From assembly GCF_014803385.1 (NCBI RefSeq), contig NZ_JACYFC010000001.1, forward strand, positions 1,052,275-1,116,274: DNA of 64,000 nt, in the 5' to 3' direction. The translations under genes and the position numbers were made by a program. Within the stretch, counting starts at the first letter, position 1; each line of letters starts with the position of its first letter. The stretch is from Marinomonas colpomeniae (GTDB lineage Bacteria > Pseudomonadota > Gammaproteobacteria > Pseudomonadales > Marinomonadaceae). This document shows positions 19,447 to 29,109 of this stretch, one piece after another. The notes under the pieces are model-generated. The model saw only the letters and a list, made by a program, of their open reading frames with translations. It was not told the origin of the DNA and did no database searches.

Positions 19447-20736
19447 TTGTTTTTTGAACGCCCAGATAGTGGTGATCTTGCTGTATTGGTTCATATAGAT
19501 TTTCATATTCAAAGTGAAAGTTATGGGCCGGAAGAGTTTGTTGAGCTTGCTATTTCCGCTGGTGCGGATCCTGTCGCAGTTGTTTCAGGGTCTCGCCAAC
19601 GTCCAGATGCTAGGTACTTTGTAGGTACTGGTAAACTCGCTGAAATCAAAGATATTGTTGATCGAGAAGAAGCTGAAATTGTGCTTTTTGATCATGCTTT
19701 GACACCCTCTCAAGAGCGAAATTTAGAAAGCTATTTACAGTGTCGAGTGATTGACCGTACAGGGCTTATTTTAGATATTTTTGCTCGACGTGCACGAACT
19801 CATGAAGGCAAGTTGCAGGTCGAGCTTGCTCAGTTACAACATACGTCAACTCGCCTTATTCGAGGTTGGACGCATCTAGAACGCCAAAAAGGCGGTATAG
19901 GTATGCGTGGGCCAGGTGAAACCCAGCTTGAGACTGACCGTCGGTTATTAAGGGAACGTATTAAATCTATTCAGAAAAGATTGGCTAAGGTGGATGCTCA
20001 GCGAGATCAAAATCGTCGATCTCGTTCACGTTCAGAAATGCCTGTTGTATCTCTTGTTGGTTATACGAATGCAGGTAAGTCAACCTTATTTAACCATGTT
20101 ACTGGTGCGGATGTATTCGCGGCAGATCAGCTTTTCGCTACGCTTGATCCTACATTAAGACGTTTAGATATTGAGCAAGTAGGTACAATTATTTTAGCGG
20201 ACACGGTTGGTTTTATCCGACAGTTGCCCCATAGATTGATTAAAGCCTTTCAGGCAACACTGAAAGAGTCTTCGGAAGCTGATTTATTATTGCATGTTGT
20301 TGATGCTGCGGATTCTTATCGTGATGACAATATTGCGCATGTAGGTGTAGTACTGAAAGAAATTGGTGCTGATGAAGTCCCAACGCTGACCGTTTTTAAT
20401 AAAATTGATGCGCTTCCAACCGGAGAGCCTCGTATCGATAGGGATGTTGATGGGAACCCTTATCGAGTTTGGCTGTCTGCTCGTGATGGGCAGGGTTTGG
20501 ATTTGCTTAAGCAGGCTGTTGCTGAATTGTTGGCAGTAGATGTGTTTAATGAAAAACTTTATCTACCAAGTAATTGCGGTCGATTAAGAGCGATGCTTTT
20601 TGAGCATGGTGCAGTGAAAAATGAACGTTTTGATGAAAGAGGTCAATCTGTTCTTGAAGTGAAATTGCCTAAAAAAGATTATTTACAGATTTTGGCACGT
20701 GCTGGCATGTCTGAGGATCAGATCGAAGCTGCATAA
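19447..20736 (+). CDS. hflX: Ribosome-associated GTPase HflX
   Basis: HflX binds the 50S subunit and splits stalled ribosomes, for example during heat stress. The 429-residue protein has an N-terminal HflX domain (SGSRQRPDARYFVGTGKL, FDHALTPSQERNLE), a coiled segment with GPGETQLETDRRL, and a G domain with GYTNAGKSTLFN, DTVGFIRQLPH and NKID. Translation appears to start at TTG 19447 (MFFERPDSGDLAVLVHIDF), with AGAGGA 10 nt upstream; this matches E. coli HflX. Confidence 0.95.
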   Translation: MFFERPDSGDLAVLVHIDFHIQSESYGPEEFVELAISAGADPVAVVSGSRQRPDARYFVGTGKLAEIKDIVDREEAEIVLFDHALTPSQERNLESYLQCRVIDRTGLILDIFARRARTHEGKLQVELAQLQHTSTRLIRGWTHLERQKGGIGMRGPGETQLETDRRLLRERIKSIQKRLAKVDAQRDQNRRSRSRSEMPVVSLVGYTNAGKSTLFNHVTGADVFAADQLFATLDPTLRRLDIEQVGTIILADTVGFIRQLPHRLIKAFQATLKESSEADLLLHVVDAADSYRDDNIAHVGVVLKEIGADEVPTLTVFNKIDALPTGEPRIDRDVDGNPYRVWLSARDGQGLDLLKQAVAELLAVDVFNEKLYLPSNCGRLRAMLFEHGAVKNERFDERGQSVLEVKLPKKDYLQILARAGMSEDQIEAA

Positions 20737-20776
20737 GTTGCACAGGATTATCATTAAAATAAAGTGGAGATGTAGT

Positions 20777-22024
20777 ATGGCCTGGAATGAACCGGGTAAT
20801 AACGACAATGACCCATGGAATCCAGATAAAAACCGGAATAATGGTACTGGGCGCTCTGATGACGGTCGTGAAAAAGATACCAACAACGACGACCCTTGGG
20901 GTCGTAAGTCTGGAGGGAAGGATCAGGGTCCACCGGATCTTGATGAAGCCTTCCGGAAGTTGATGGATATGCTTGGCGTGAAAAAATCTCGCAAAACAGG
21001 CGGTCCTAATGGTGGTGGTTCTAATATGTCGGGTAAGTTTGGTGGAAGTTTAATCATCATCGTCTTACTTGCTATTGGCGGTTTGTGGGCTGCGACTGGT
21101 ATTTATCAGGTTGATCAGCAAGAGCGTGGTGTTGTGATGCGCTTAGGTAAATACCACTCTACTGTTATGCCGGGCCTTCATTGGAATGCGCCTTTAATTG
21201 ATTCTGTTAGTAAAGTGAATGTAACTAAGGTTCGTTCTCTTGATCATAAAGCGTTAATGCTTACTGTGGATGATGCTATTGTTGAGGTTGGTGTTGGGGT
21301 TCAGTACTCGGTACAGAATCCAAAAGACTTCTTATTTAACGTACGTAGACCTGAAGATTCTTTAGCTCAGATTACGGAAAGTGCGCTTCGTCATGTGGTT
21401 GGTAGTTCTGAAATGGATCAGATTTTAACTGAAGGTCGTGAGCTTTTGGCGGCTGAAGTTAAAGAGCGTATGCAGGATTACAGTGATGCTTACGGTACTG
21501 GCTTATTGATTTCAAAAGTTAACGTTGAGAACACTCAGGCACCAACTCAGGTGCAAGAAGCGTTTGATGATGTTATCAAGGCGAAAGAAGATGAGTTGCG
21601 GGTCCGTAACGAAGCAGAATCATATGCGAACGGCATTATCCCTGAAGCGCGTGGTCGTGCGCAGCGTATCAGAGAGGAAGCGGAAGCTTATCGATCTGAA
21701 ATAGTTGCTCGAGCAAGTGGTCAGGCAGATCGTTTTGACCGTTTATATCGAGAGTACACGAAAGCGCCAGAAGTAACCCGTCGTCGTTTGTATATAGAAA
21801 CGATGGAATCGGTTTATAAAGATGTGAATAAAGTTGTTGTTGATACTGAGGGTGGAAATAACATGATGTATTTGCCTTTGGATCAATTGATGAAGCAACG
21901 TTCAGCATCGTCTGAAGGGGCGACTTCTGTCGGTTCTGGAAATATTGGGTCGTTAACGGATCAGGTTATTGAAGAGATTCGTAAGCGTCAAAGCGCAACT
22001 ATTCGTAGAGAGGGAAGAAACTAA
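20777..22024 (+). CDS. hflK: HflK, SPFH-family modulator of FtsH
   Basis: HflK and HflC form a membrane-anchored cage that encloses and modulates the FtsH protease. The 415-residue protein begins MAWNEPGNNDNDPWNPD, the family N-terminus, with a Gly/Asn-rich cytoplasmic tail, one membrane helix (about residues 85-106) and an SPFH domain (DQQERGVVMRLGKYHSTVMPG) followed by a long coiled coil. The ATG at 20777 is preceded by GTGGAGA. Its stop overlaps the hflC start (TAATG). Confidence 0.96.
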   Translation: MAWNEPGNNDNDPWNPDKNRNNGTGRSDDGREKDTNNDDPWGRKSGGKDQGPPDLDEAFRKLMDMLGVKKSRKTGGPNGGGSNMSGKFGGSLIIIVLLAIGGLWAATGIYQVDQQERGVVMRLGKYHSTVMPGLHWNAPLIDSVSKVNVTKVRSLDHKALMLTVDDAIVEVGVGVQYSVQNPKDFLFNVRRPEDSLAQITESALRHVVGSSEMDQILTEGRELLAAEVKERMQDYSDAYGTGLLISKVNVENTQAPTQVQEAFDDVIKAKEDELRVRNEAESYANGIIPEARGRAQRIREEAEAYRSEIVARASGQADRFDRLYREYTKAPEVTRRRLYIETMESVYKDVNKVVVDTEGGNNMMYLPLDQLMKQRSASSEGATSVGSGNIGSLTDQVIEEIRKRQSATIRREGRN

Positions 22025-22905
22025 TGAAAGGCTTTTCTTTTTCAGTTTTATTTGTTGTTCTTCTCGGTATGTTGTTTGCTTCTCAAACGCTTTTTGTTGT
22101 GAAAGAAACAGAGCGTGCGGTAGTGCTTAAGTTTGGTGAGATTGTTGATGCGGATGTGCAGCCAGGTCTTCATTTTAAACTTCCGATTATGAATGAAGTT
22201 AAAAGATTTGATGCTCGAGTTTTAACAATGGACTCTCGTCCTCAGCGTTATTTAACGCTTGAGAAGAAGGCTGTTGTTGTTGACTCTTATGTTAAGTGGA
22301 AAATCGATTCTGTTTCTAAGTTCTATCAAGCAACATCAGGTGACGAAATCGTTGCCAACCGTGTATTGTCTTCTCGTGTTGATACTGGGCTTAGGAATAA
22401 GTTTGGTGAGCGGACAATGAATGAGGTTGTTTCTGGTCAACGTGATCAGTTAATGACTGAGTTGCGCGATGATTTGAATTTAGTTGCTCAAAATGAATTG
22501 GGTATTTCTATTGTTGATATTCGTGTTAAACGAATTGATTTACCACCTGATGTGAGTGAGTCGGTTTATCAGCGTATGAGAACTGAACGTGAGCGTGAAG
22601 CTCGTGAGCATAGGTCGAAAGGTTTAGAGCTTGCGGAAGGTATTCGTGCTGATGCTGATCGTCAACAAGTTGTATTAGAAGCTGAAGCTCAACGTGATGC
22701 GGAAATGATTCGTGGTGACGGTGATGCTAATGCAGCTGCTATATATTCTAATGTTTACACGCAAGACCCTGAGTTTTACGAATTTTATCGTAGTCTTCAG
22801 GCGTACCGTGAAAGCTTTAATGGTAGTAGCGACTTGTTCGTTCTTGAGCCAGATAGTGAGTTCTTTAAGTATTTGAATAGCTCTACTGGTACTCCTGCAA
22901 AATAG
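22024..22905 (+). CDS. hflC: HflC, SPFH-family modulator of FtsH
   Basis: Partner of HflK. The 293-residue protein has an N-terminal signal anchor (FSFSVLFVVLLGMLFASQTL), an SPFH domain starting VVKETERAVVLKFGEIVD, and a C-terminal helical region with RMRTEREREAREHRSKG and the conserved FYEFYRSLQAYRESF segment typical of HflC. One-base overlap with hflK implies translational coupling. A terminator follows. Confidence 0.96.
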   Translation: MKGFSFSVLFVVLLGMLFASQTLFVVKETERAVVLKFGEIVDADVQPGLHFKLPIMNEVKRFDARVLTMDSRPQRYLTLEKKAVVVDSYVKWKIDSVSKFYQATSGDEIVANRVLSSRVDTGLRNKFGERTMNEVVSGQRDQLMTELRDDLNLVAQNELGISIVDIRVKRIDLPPDVSESVYQRMRTEREREAREHRSKGLELAEGIRADADRQQVVLEAEAQRDAEMIRGDGDANAAAIYSNVYTQDPEFYEFYRSLQAYRESFNGSSDLFVLEPDSEFFKYLNSSTGTPAK

Positions 22906-22973
22906 AGTGAGTATTAATTAATAATCGTACTTGAAGCCTATTTGTTAAAATAGGAAACATGTTACTATTATAC

Positions 22974-23000
22974 AAACCGGGCAAAGCCCGGTTTTTTAAT
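22974..23000 (+). terminator. Rho-independent terminator after hflC
   Basis: AACCGGGC-AAA-GCCCGGTT forms a perfect 8-bp GC-rich stem followed by TTTT. It separates hflKC from the DUF2065-hisZ-purA group, which probably has its own promoter or relies on readthrough. Confidence 0.85.
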
Positions 23001-23020
23001 GGTCAAAATAAAGAGAATCT

Positions 23021-23218
23021 ATGCAAGAACTGTTGCAGTCGCTGTTGGTTGGCGTCAGCCTTTTATTGATCGTCGAGGGTGTTTTGCCTTTTTTGACTCC
23101 AAATATATGGAGAAGGATTATGGAAAAAGCCATCGCAAGCTCTGACTTTAATTTACGTATTATTGGGGCGGTTAGTATGTTTCTTGGATTAGTCCTTCTT
23201 TTGCTGACACGAAGCTAA
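23021..23218 (+). CDS. DUF2065 (YjeT-like) small membrane protein
   Basis: A 65-residue protein with two predicted membrane helices (about 5-27 and 45-62) separated by a short loop with TPNIWRRIMEKAIASSD, and the closing segment RIIGAVSMFLGLVLLLL. This is the usual DUF2065 pattern, and the position between hflC and hisZ is conserved in many gammaproteobacteria. Its function is not known. It is followed 12 nt later by hisZ. Confidence 0.85.
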   Translation: MQELLQSLLVGVSLLLIVEGVLPFLTPNIWRRIMEKAIASSDFNLRIIGAVSMFLGLVLLLLTRS

Positions 23219-23230
23219 GAGGAAAAATTA

Positions 23231-24406
23231 ATGACATTAGCAGATCGCTGGTTACTTCCTGAAGGTGTTGATGAAGCGTTACCTGAACAGGCCGCAAAAA
23301 TTGAACACCTTAGAAGAACTCTGCTTAATCTCCATGAAAGTTGGGGATACCACTTAGTAATACCTCCTCTTTTAGAGTATTTGGATTCCCTTCTTACAGG
23401 TGCTGGTTCAGACCTAGAAATTGAAACCTTTAAAGTAATTGACCAATTATCTGGTCGACTTTTAGGTATTCGTGCAGATTTCACCTCCCAGGTTGCTCGT
23501 ATTGATGCGCATTGCCTCAAAAATGACGGCGTTGAGCGTTTGAGTTATTGCGGTAGTGTTTTAAGAACGATGCCATCTGGCTTGGATGGTACGCGTAGCC
23601 CTATTCAGTTAGGTGCAGAAATTTATGGTCATGGTGGCGTTGAAAGTGACATTGAAGTCTTGTCATTGATGTTGCAGACGTTATCTTCAGCAGGTATTTC
23701 TAATCTTGTTCTTGATCTTGGACATGTTGATGTCGTTAGCGGTGTATTGACGACTTGCGATCTTAGTAATGAGCAAGAAAGTAAATTAATCGAATTATAT
23801 AAAACAAAAGATCTACCTGAGCTTGATCGATATGTTGATAGTTTGTCTTTGTCTGATGCTCACAAGCAGTGGCTAGTTGGTTTACCTCGTTTGTGTGGTG
23901 GTAAGGAAGTGTTGGGGCAGGCGGCTGAATTATTTGGCGAAGTTAACTCATCTATCAATGATGCGATTGTGTTGTTGAAAAAATTGAGTGATGTGGTTTG
24001 TCAGCGCTTTCCTAGCGTTGGGCTGCATTTTGATCTGAGTGATTTGGTTTCTTATAGCTATCATACCGGCGTTGTTTTTGCGGCTTATGTTCCCGGTCAT
24101 GGTAACGCAATTGCACGCGGTGGTCGTTATAATAATATTGGTGAAGTGTTTGGTCGTTCTAGGCCTGCCACTGGTTTTAGCACTGACGTTAAAGCTTTGG
24201 TTGCTTTAGCTGATGTTGTAGTAAGTAAACCTAAAACAGTTATATCACCAATTTGTTCAAGTGATGCGCTTTGGAAAAAAGTGAATGATTTGCGCTCTGA
24301 AGGATATCGAGTGGTAGAGGTTTTAGATGACCTGTATTCTGGGTGTGCTGATTTTAAATTGGATTTTGTTGATGAAGCTTGGCAGTTGATGCCAACTCAA
24401 AACTAA
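23231..24406 (+). CDS. hisZ: ATP phosphoribosyltransferase regulatory subunit HisZ
   Basis: HisZ is a HisRS-like protein that, with the short form of HisG, makes the first enzyme of histidine synthesis. The 391-residue protein begins RWLLPEGVDEALPEQAAKIE and has class II synthetase-like segments (GAGSDLEIETFKVIDQLSGR, IRADFTSQVARIDAH, IARGGRYNNIGEVFG) but no C-terminal anticodon-binding domain. This distinguishes it from HisS. It lies directly upstream of purA, as in Pseudomonas. Confidence 0.94.
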   Translation: MTLADRWLLPEGVDEALPEQAAKIEHLRRTLLNLHESWGYHLVIPPLLEYLDSLLTGAGSDLEIETFKVIDQLSGRLLGIRADFTSQVARIDAHCLKNDGVERLSYCGSVLRTMPSGLDGTRSPIQLGAEIYGHGGVESDIEVLSLMLQTLSSAGISNLVLDLGHVDVVSGVLTTCDLSNEQESKLIELYKTKDLPELDRYVDSLSLSDAHKQWLVGLPRLCGGKEVLGQAAELFGEVNSSINDAIVLLKKLSDVVCQRFPSVGLHFDLSDLVSYSYHTGVVFAAYVPGHGNAIARGGRYNNIGEVFGRSRPATGFSTDVKALVALADVVVSKPKTVISPICSSDALWKKVNDLRSEGYRVVEVLDDLYSGCADFKLDFVDEAWQLMPTQN

Positions 24407-24429
24407 ACTTTTCTTTAAGAACTATCTAA

Positions 24430-25743
<1,314 letters not shown>

Positions 25744-25770
25744 GTTGCATTTATTCGATTATTATTTTTT

Positions 25771-25802
25771 AAAAAGCCGCTTTTATGCGGCTTTTTTTTG
25801 TT
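25771..25802 (+). terminator. Rho-independent terminator after purA
   Basis: AAAAAGCCGC and GCGGCTTTTT pair around a TTTTAT loop and continue into a long T run (about 25790-25808). It ends the hisZ-purA unit. The next 150 nt up to the response regulator hold no gene but contain a CpxR-like box. Confidence 0.88.
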
Positions 25803-25838
25803 TTTTTTGCCATTAAGTTCACCATATTAGTATTCTTT

Positions 25839-25852
25839 GTAAATAGAGTGAA
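25839..25852 (+). promoter_or_regulatory. Possible CpxR-type operator upstream of the response regulator
   Basis: GTAAA (25839-25843), a 4-nt spacer, then GTGAA (25848-25852) resembles the CpxR consensus of two GTAAA half-sites, with one mismatch. It lies about 100 nt upstream of the regulator's start, a reasonable place for autoregulation. The motif is short, so chance occurrence is possible. Confidence 0.35.
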
Positions 25853-25953
25853 AAGAGGGGGATTAGTTTATCTAGCGCTAAGGTAATATTTACAATTGAA
25901 TTTAAGGTGATGTAATTACCTGTTAAATAATGGAAAAATGAGAGGAAATGGTG

Positions 25954-26652
25954 ATGGTTAAGTTATTGCTTGCTGATGATGATGCTCGTTTATCGGATTT
26001 AATAAAAGAATACTTTACTGGCGAGGGCTATGACGTAACGCATGCTTGGAATGGTCGTGAGGCATTGGAGTTAATGGCTGCGGATATGCCTGACATTGTT
26101 ATTCTTGATGTGATGATGCCAGAGTTGGATGGCTTTGAAACATTAAAGCAAATTCGTAATAAAAGTGCTGTACCTGTTATTATGTTAACAGCAAAAGGGG
26201 ATGATATTGACCGTATTCTTGGGTTAGAAATGGGTGCTGATGATTATTTATCTAAGCCTTTTAATCCGAGAGAGCTACTGGCTCGTATCAAAGCTATTTT
26301 GCGTAGAGCAAGTCAGGAGCGTGAAGGAGATCCAACCGCAGATATAGAGCTTTCCGGCGTTTTATTACGACGTAAAGATCGTACGGTTTATTTGGACGGT
26401 GAGTTAATTGAGTTAACGACTTCTGAATATACCTTGTTAGAATGTATGTTAATGGCTCCGGGTCAAGTTTTGACTAAGCAGGAGTTATCTGAAAAAGCGC
26501 TAGGTCGTAAATTAACTATGTATGATCGTAGTTTGGATATGCATATAAGTAACCTGCGTAAGAAAATTGGTAATTTGGAAAAAGGTGATCCTCGTATTAA
26601 AACTGTCCGAGGTGTAGGTTATATTTTTGTATCTGATGAGCAAGGTGCTTAA
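25954..26652 (+). CDS. cpxR: OmpR-family response regulator, CpxR-like
   Basis: A 232-residue DNA-binding response regulator. The receiver shows LLADDDARL (acidic pocket), ILDVMMPELDGFE (phosphorylated Asp near residue 52), VIMLTAKGDD and YLSKPFNPRELLAR. A winged-helix domain follows with SEYTLLECMLMAPGQVLTKQELSEKALGR and LDMHISNLRKKIG, close to CpxR of E. coli. An ATG at 25948 is only about 1 nt from the AGAGGA site, so 25954 (7 nt spacing) is the likelier start. Its histidine kinase follows after 6 nt. CpxR is the best match, but other OmpR paralogues are possible. Confidence 0.85.
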   Translation: MVKLLLADDDARLSDLIKEYFTGEGYDVTHAWNGREALELMAADMPDIVILDVMMPELDGFETLKQIRNKSAVPVIMLTAKGDDIDRILGLEMGADDYLSKPFNPRELLARIKAILRRASQEREGDPTADIELSGVLLRRKDRTVYLDGELIELTTSEYTLLECMLMAPGQVLTKQELSEKALGRKLTMYDRSLDMHISNLRKKIGNLEKGDPRIKTVRGVGYIFVSDEQGA

Positions 26653-26658
26653 CGTTTT

Positions 26659-27966
26659 ATGAAGAATACTTTTCTGCGCGTATTTCTGGTGGTTTTGCTC
26701 TCCAATATTATAGTTGTGAGTATTGGTTTGGGTATGGTTCATTTTATCCAGAAACGTAACCAGGTATCAGCTGATTTATTGGGTGATATAGGTGTTCAGT
26801 TAGTGGCGGGGTATGAAAAATTTGGAATTACCTCTCTAGAAACAGAAACAGAAAAGGCTGAGAAAAAACTAGCGGGTACTATTTACCTTTATCAAGAAAA
26901 TGGACGACCTCTTCTTAAGTCGTTACCTCGGAATTTTAGAGAGGAAAACTCACCGAGCATGGCGAGTCGTCCTGCAGCAGATTTTTTACATAGTCAATTT
27001 ATTCAGGTAATTGGTGAAAGTAATGTCCAGTACTTATTGATATTTAAGCCCGATCCTAAGATTGATTCTCTTGCGCCGCAGGCTGTTGTTGGATTTTCTT
27101 TATTAGGTTTGCTCGTATCTAGTGGTGTTTTGGCTTATTGGTTATTGGGGCCGTTGTTGAAGTTACAGCGTGCAGCTCGCTCTTTCGGTCAGGGGGATAT
27201 GTCTGCTCGGGTAGAGAATAAACTGGCTAGAAGAAGTGATGCTGTTGGTAAGTTGGCTCGTGAATTTAATGAGATGGCTGTCAGGATTGAAAATTTACTT
27301 TCTTCAAAAGAGCGTTTAATGCGAGATGTGTCCCATGAACTAAGGACACCATTGGCAAGGATCGAGGTCGCGCTAACGATCGCAGAGGATAAATATGCGA
27401 TTGAAGCTCAAAAAGGCTACCTTCATCGTATTCGTACAGAGTTGCATGAGCTGGACGAGTTAATTGGACAAGTTCTCACATTAAGTCGGTTGGAAGAGGC
27501 TTCTTTAGTTAAAGAAAAAATGGATCTACAGGAGTGGCTTACTGAAATTGTCGACGATGTGAGTTTTGAGAGTCAGTTAAAGGGAATTAGAGTGACTAAA
27601 ATAGGCTGTATTCCAAAAATCATATTGGGTGATCCTCTGCAATTACGTCATGCTATAGAGAATGTATTGCGTAATGCCTGCTTTTATTCTGGTAGTGGTG
27701 GGGTTATTGAAGTGGAGACAGAAGAAAGGTCTGGTTCTGCTTTTATTTACGTGAGAGATAACGGTCCTGGTGTGTCAGATGATAAGTTGGAAAAAATATT
27801 TCATGCCTTTTATCGATCTTCCGAAGCGCGAGGTGCCAATAGTGGGGGGTTTGGTGTTGGTCTTACTATTTCTCAGCGTATTATTCGTGCGCATAAAGGC
27901 TCAATCACTGCTTGTAATCGTGAGGTCGGAGGGTTAGAGGTTTGCTTTCAGTTACCATTAGTGTGA
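26659..27966 (+). CDS. cpxA: Sensor histidine kinase, CpxA-like
   Basis: A 435-residue membrane sensor kinase: first helix at about 6-28, a periplasmic domain to about residue 148, a second helix (VVGFSLLGLLVSSGVLAYWL), a HAMP linker (LLKLQRAARSFGQGDMSARV), the phosphoacceptor motif RDVSHELRTPLAR, and the ATP-binding domain with LRNACFYS (N box), VRDNGPGVSDDKLEKIF (G1) and GGFGVGLTIS (G2). It pairs with the upstream regulator. Cpx systems sense envelope stress; the signal here is inferred from similarity only. Confidence 0.83.
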   Translation: MKNTFLRVFLVVLLSNIIVVSIGLGMVHFIQKRNQVSADLLGDIGVQLVAGYEKFGITSLETETEKAEKKLAGTIYLYQENGRPLLKSLPRNFREENSPSMASRPAADFLHSQFIQVIGESNVQYLLIFKPDPKIDSLAPQAVVGFSLLGLLVSSGVLAYWLLGPLLKLQRAARSFGQGDMSARVENKLARRSDAVGKLAREFNEMAVRIENLLSSKERLMRDVSHELRTPLARIEVALTIAEDKYAIEAQKGYLHRIRTELHELDELIGQVLTLSRLEEASLVKEKMDLQEWLTEIVDDVSFESQLKGIRVTKIGCIPKIILGDPLQLRHAIENVLRNACFYSGSGGVIEVETEERSGSAFIYVRDNGPGVSDDKLEKIFHAFYRSSEARGANSGGFGVGLTISQRIIRAHKGSITACNREVGGLEVCFQLPLV

Positions 27967-28005
27967 GGTTTTGATTTTTAATCTACCTGCCTTTTGAGAA
28001 AGCGC

Positions 28006-28034
28006 TTGTTATTATTTCTAGACATAAGTAATAT
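28006..28034 (+). promoter_or_regulatory. Sigma-70 promoter of rnpB
   Basis: TTGTTA (28006-28011), a 17-nt spacer and TAATAT (28029-28034) form a good promoter. Seven bases after the -10 element comes 28041, the first base of the RNase P RNA, with GCCCCT as discriminator. The agreement between predicted start site and RNA end supports both calls. Confidence 0.7.
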
Positions 28035-28040
28035 GCCCCT

Positions 28041-28389
28041 CGCAAGTTGGCTAGGCAGTCGCCGCTCAATTTATTGAGGGGAGGAAAGTCCGGGCTTCGC
28101 AGGGTAAAGTGCCAGGTAACGCCTGGGGGGCGTGAGCCTACGGAAAGTGCAGCAGAAAATAAACCGCCTAAGTAGTTTACTACCGGTAAGGTTGAAATGG
28201 TGCGGTAAGAGCGCACCGCGCGACTGGTAACAGTTCGTGGCAAGGTAAACCCCACTTGAAGCAAGACCAAATAGGAACTCTTTGGCGTGACCCGCGCTGA
28301 GTTCGGGTAGGTTGCTAAAGACGTGCAGTGATGTACGTATTAGATGAATGACTGTTCACGACAGAACCCGGCTTATCGGCCAACTTGCG
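28041..28389 (+). ncRNA. rnpB: RNase P RNA (M1-type, class A)
   Basis: The catalytic RNA of RNase P, which removes 5' leaders from tRNA precursors. Universal segments are easily seen: GAGGAAAGTCCGGGC near the 5' end, GTGCCAGGTAACGCCTGGGG, GGTAAGAGCGCACCGCGC, GACCAAATAGG, and ACGACAGAACCCGGCTTATC near the 3' end. Helix P1 is formed by CGCAAGTTGGC at the start and GCCAACTTGCG at the end. It stands between the Cpx-like pair and mraZ, and ATTTTT follows it. Confidence 0.98.
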
Positions 28390-28522
28390 ATTTTTACTCC
28401 CTTTTCTCTTTTTCACTCTGCTATTTATATTTTAAATAGTATGTCTTTTTATTCCTATATTGAATTTTTCTGTAGTGCTTCTCTTTGTTTGTAATTCCTA
28501 TTTTTGTTTTTAAATTTTAATT

Positions 28523-28551
28523 AACCGCTATATCAAATAGCGGTTTTTTTA
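28523..28551 (+). terminator. Rho-independent terminator between rnpB and mraZ
   Basis: AACCGCTA and TAGCGGTT pair around a 6-nt loop (28523-28544) and run into TTTTTT. It isolates the dcw cluster from upstream transcription. Between the rnpB 3' end and this hairpin (28390-28522) the DNA is very AT-rich and I see no gene. Confidence 0.8.
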
Positions 28552-28590
28552 TGCCTGTTGTTTTCTTTTTACACTTTTATTCAATTTTTT

Positions 28591-28619
28591 TTTACAATTT
28601 TGATCAATAAGTGTTAGAT
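28591..28619 (+). promoter_or_regulatory. Sigma-70 promoter of the dcw cluster (Pmra)
   Basis: TTTACA (28591-28596), a 17-nt spacer and TTAGAT (28614-28619) match the sigma-70 pattern well. The predicted start site, about 28626, falls inside the first MraZ repeat. Confidence 0.6.
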
Positions 28620-28620
28620 T

Positions 28621-28646
28621 GTGGGATAAAGTGTCGATAAGTGGGA
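28621..28646 (+). promoter_or_regulatory. MraZ operator: three repeats at 10-nt spacing
   Basis: GTGGGA (28621), GTGTCG (28631) and GTGGGA (28641) are in register on a 10-nt period, the arrangement MraZ binds in E. coli (repeats of the GTGGG type, one helical turn apart). The middle copy is degenerate. The third copy also provides the GGGA ribosome-binding site of mraZ, so bound MraZ would cover the transcription start and promoter edge. Confidence 0.75.
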
Positions 28647-28653
28647 TATGGCT

Positions 28654-29109
28654 GTGTTTAGAGGGATTCATCAAGTTAGTGTGGATGTAAAGGGGCGTAT
28701 GTCGCTTCCTGCACGCTTGCGTGATGAACTCGCTCAATATGACGATGAGGGCGTGGTGGTTACCATAGATCCCGTTTCTCGATGTTTACTGCTTTATCCC
28801 TTGTCTGAGTGGGAGTTAATTCAGCAGAAGTTAGATAAGTTACCCACCTTTCAGCCACAGGCCCGTCGACTTCAGCGTCTTTTGGTTGGACACGCAACGG
28901 ATTTAGAAGTAGATAAAGCTGGACGGATTTTGTTGCCGGCACCTCTGCGAGAGTTTGCTCACTTAGATAAAAAACTCACTATTCTTGGGCAAGGCAAAAA
29001 ATTAGAAATTTGGAGTCAGGAAGAGTGGGAAACACAGCGAGAAGATTACTTATCTCAAGATGCACTTGAGGATTTACAAATTGAAACCATGATGGATATT
29101 TCTTTATGA
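28654..29109 (+). CDS. mraZ: Transcriptional regulator MraZ
   Basis: MraZ is an AbrB-like ring-forming repressor of its own division/cell-wall operon. Two repeated swapped-hairpin domains are visible, with [16 protein letters not shown] near the N-terminus and [16 protein letters not shown] in the second half. I start it at GTG 28654 ([11 protein letters not shown]), which aligns with MFRG of E. coli MraZ and lies 7 nt from GGGA. The ATG at 28648 would put the ribosome-binding site only 1 nt away. About 151 residues. Its end overlaps the rsmH start (ATGA). Confidence 0.94.
   Translation: MFRGIHQVSVDVKGRMSLPARLRDELAQYDDEGVVVTIDPVSRCLLLYPLSEWELIQQKLDKLPTFQPQARRLQRLLVGHATDLEVDKAGRILLPAPLREFAHLDKKLTILGQGKKLEIWSQEEWETQREDYLSQDALEDLQIETMMDISL

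Noticed and set aside
27983..28270. 95-codon frame on the minus strand
   Set aside because: It lies across the rnpB promoter and antisense to conserved RNase P RNA segments, so it is not a gene.
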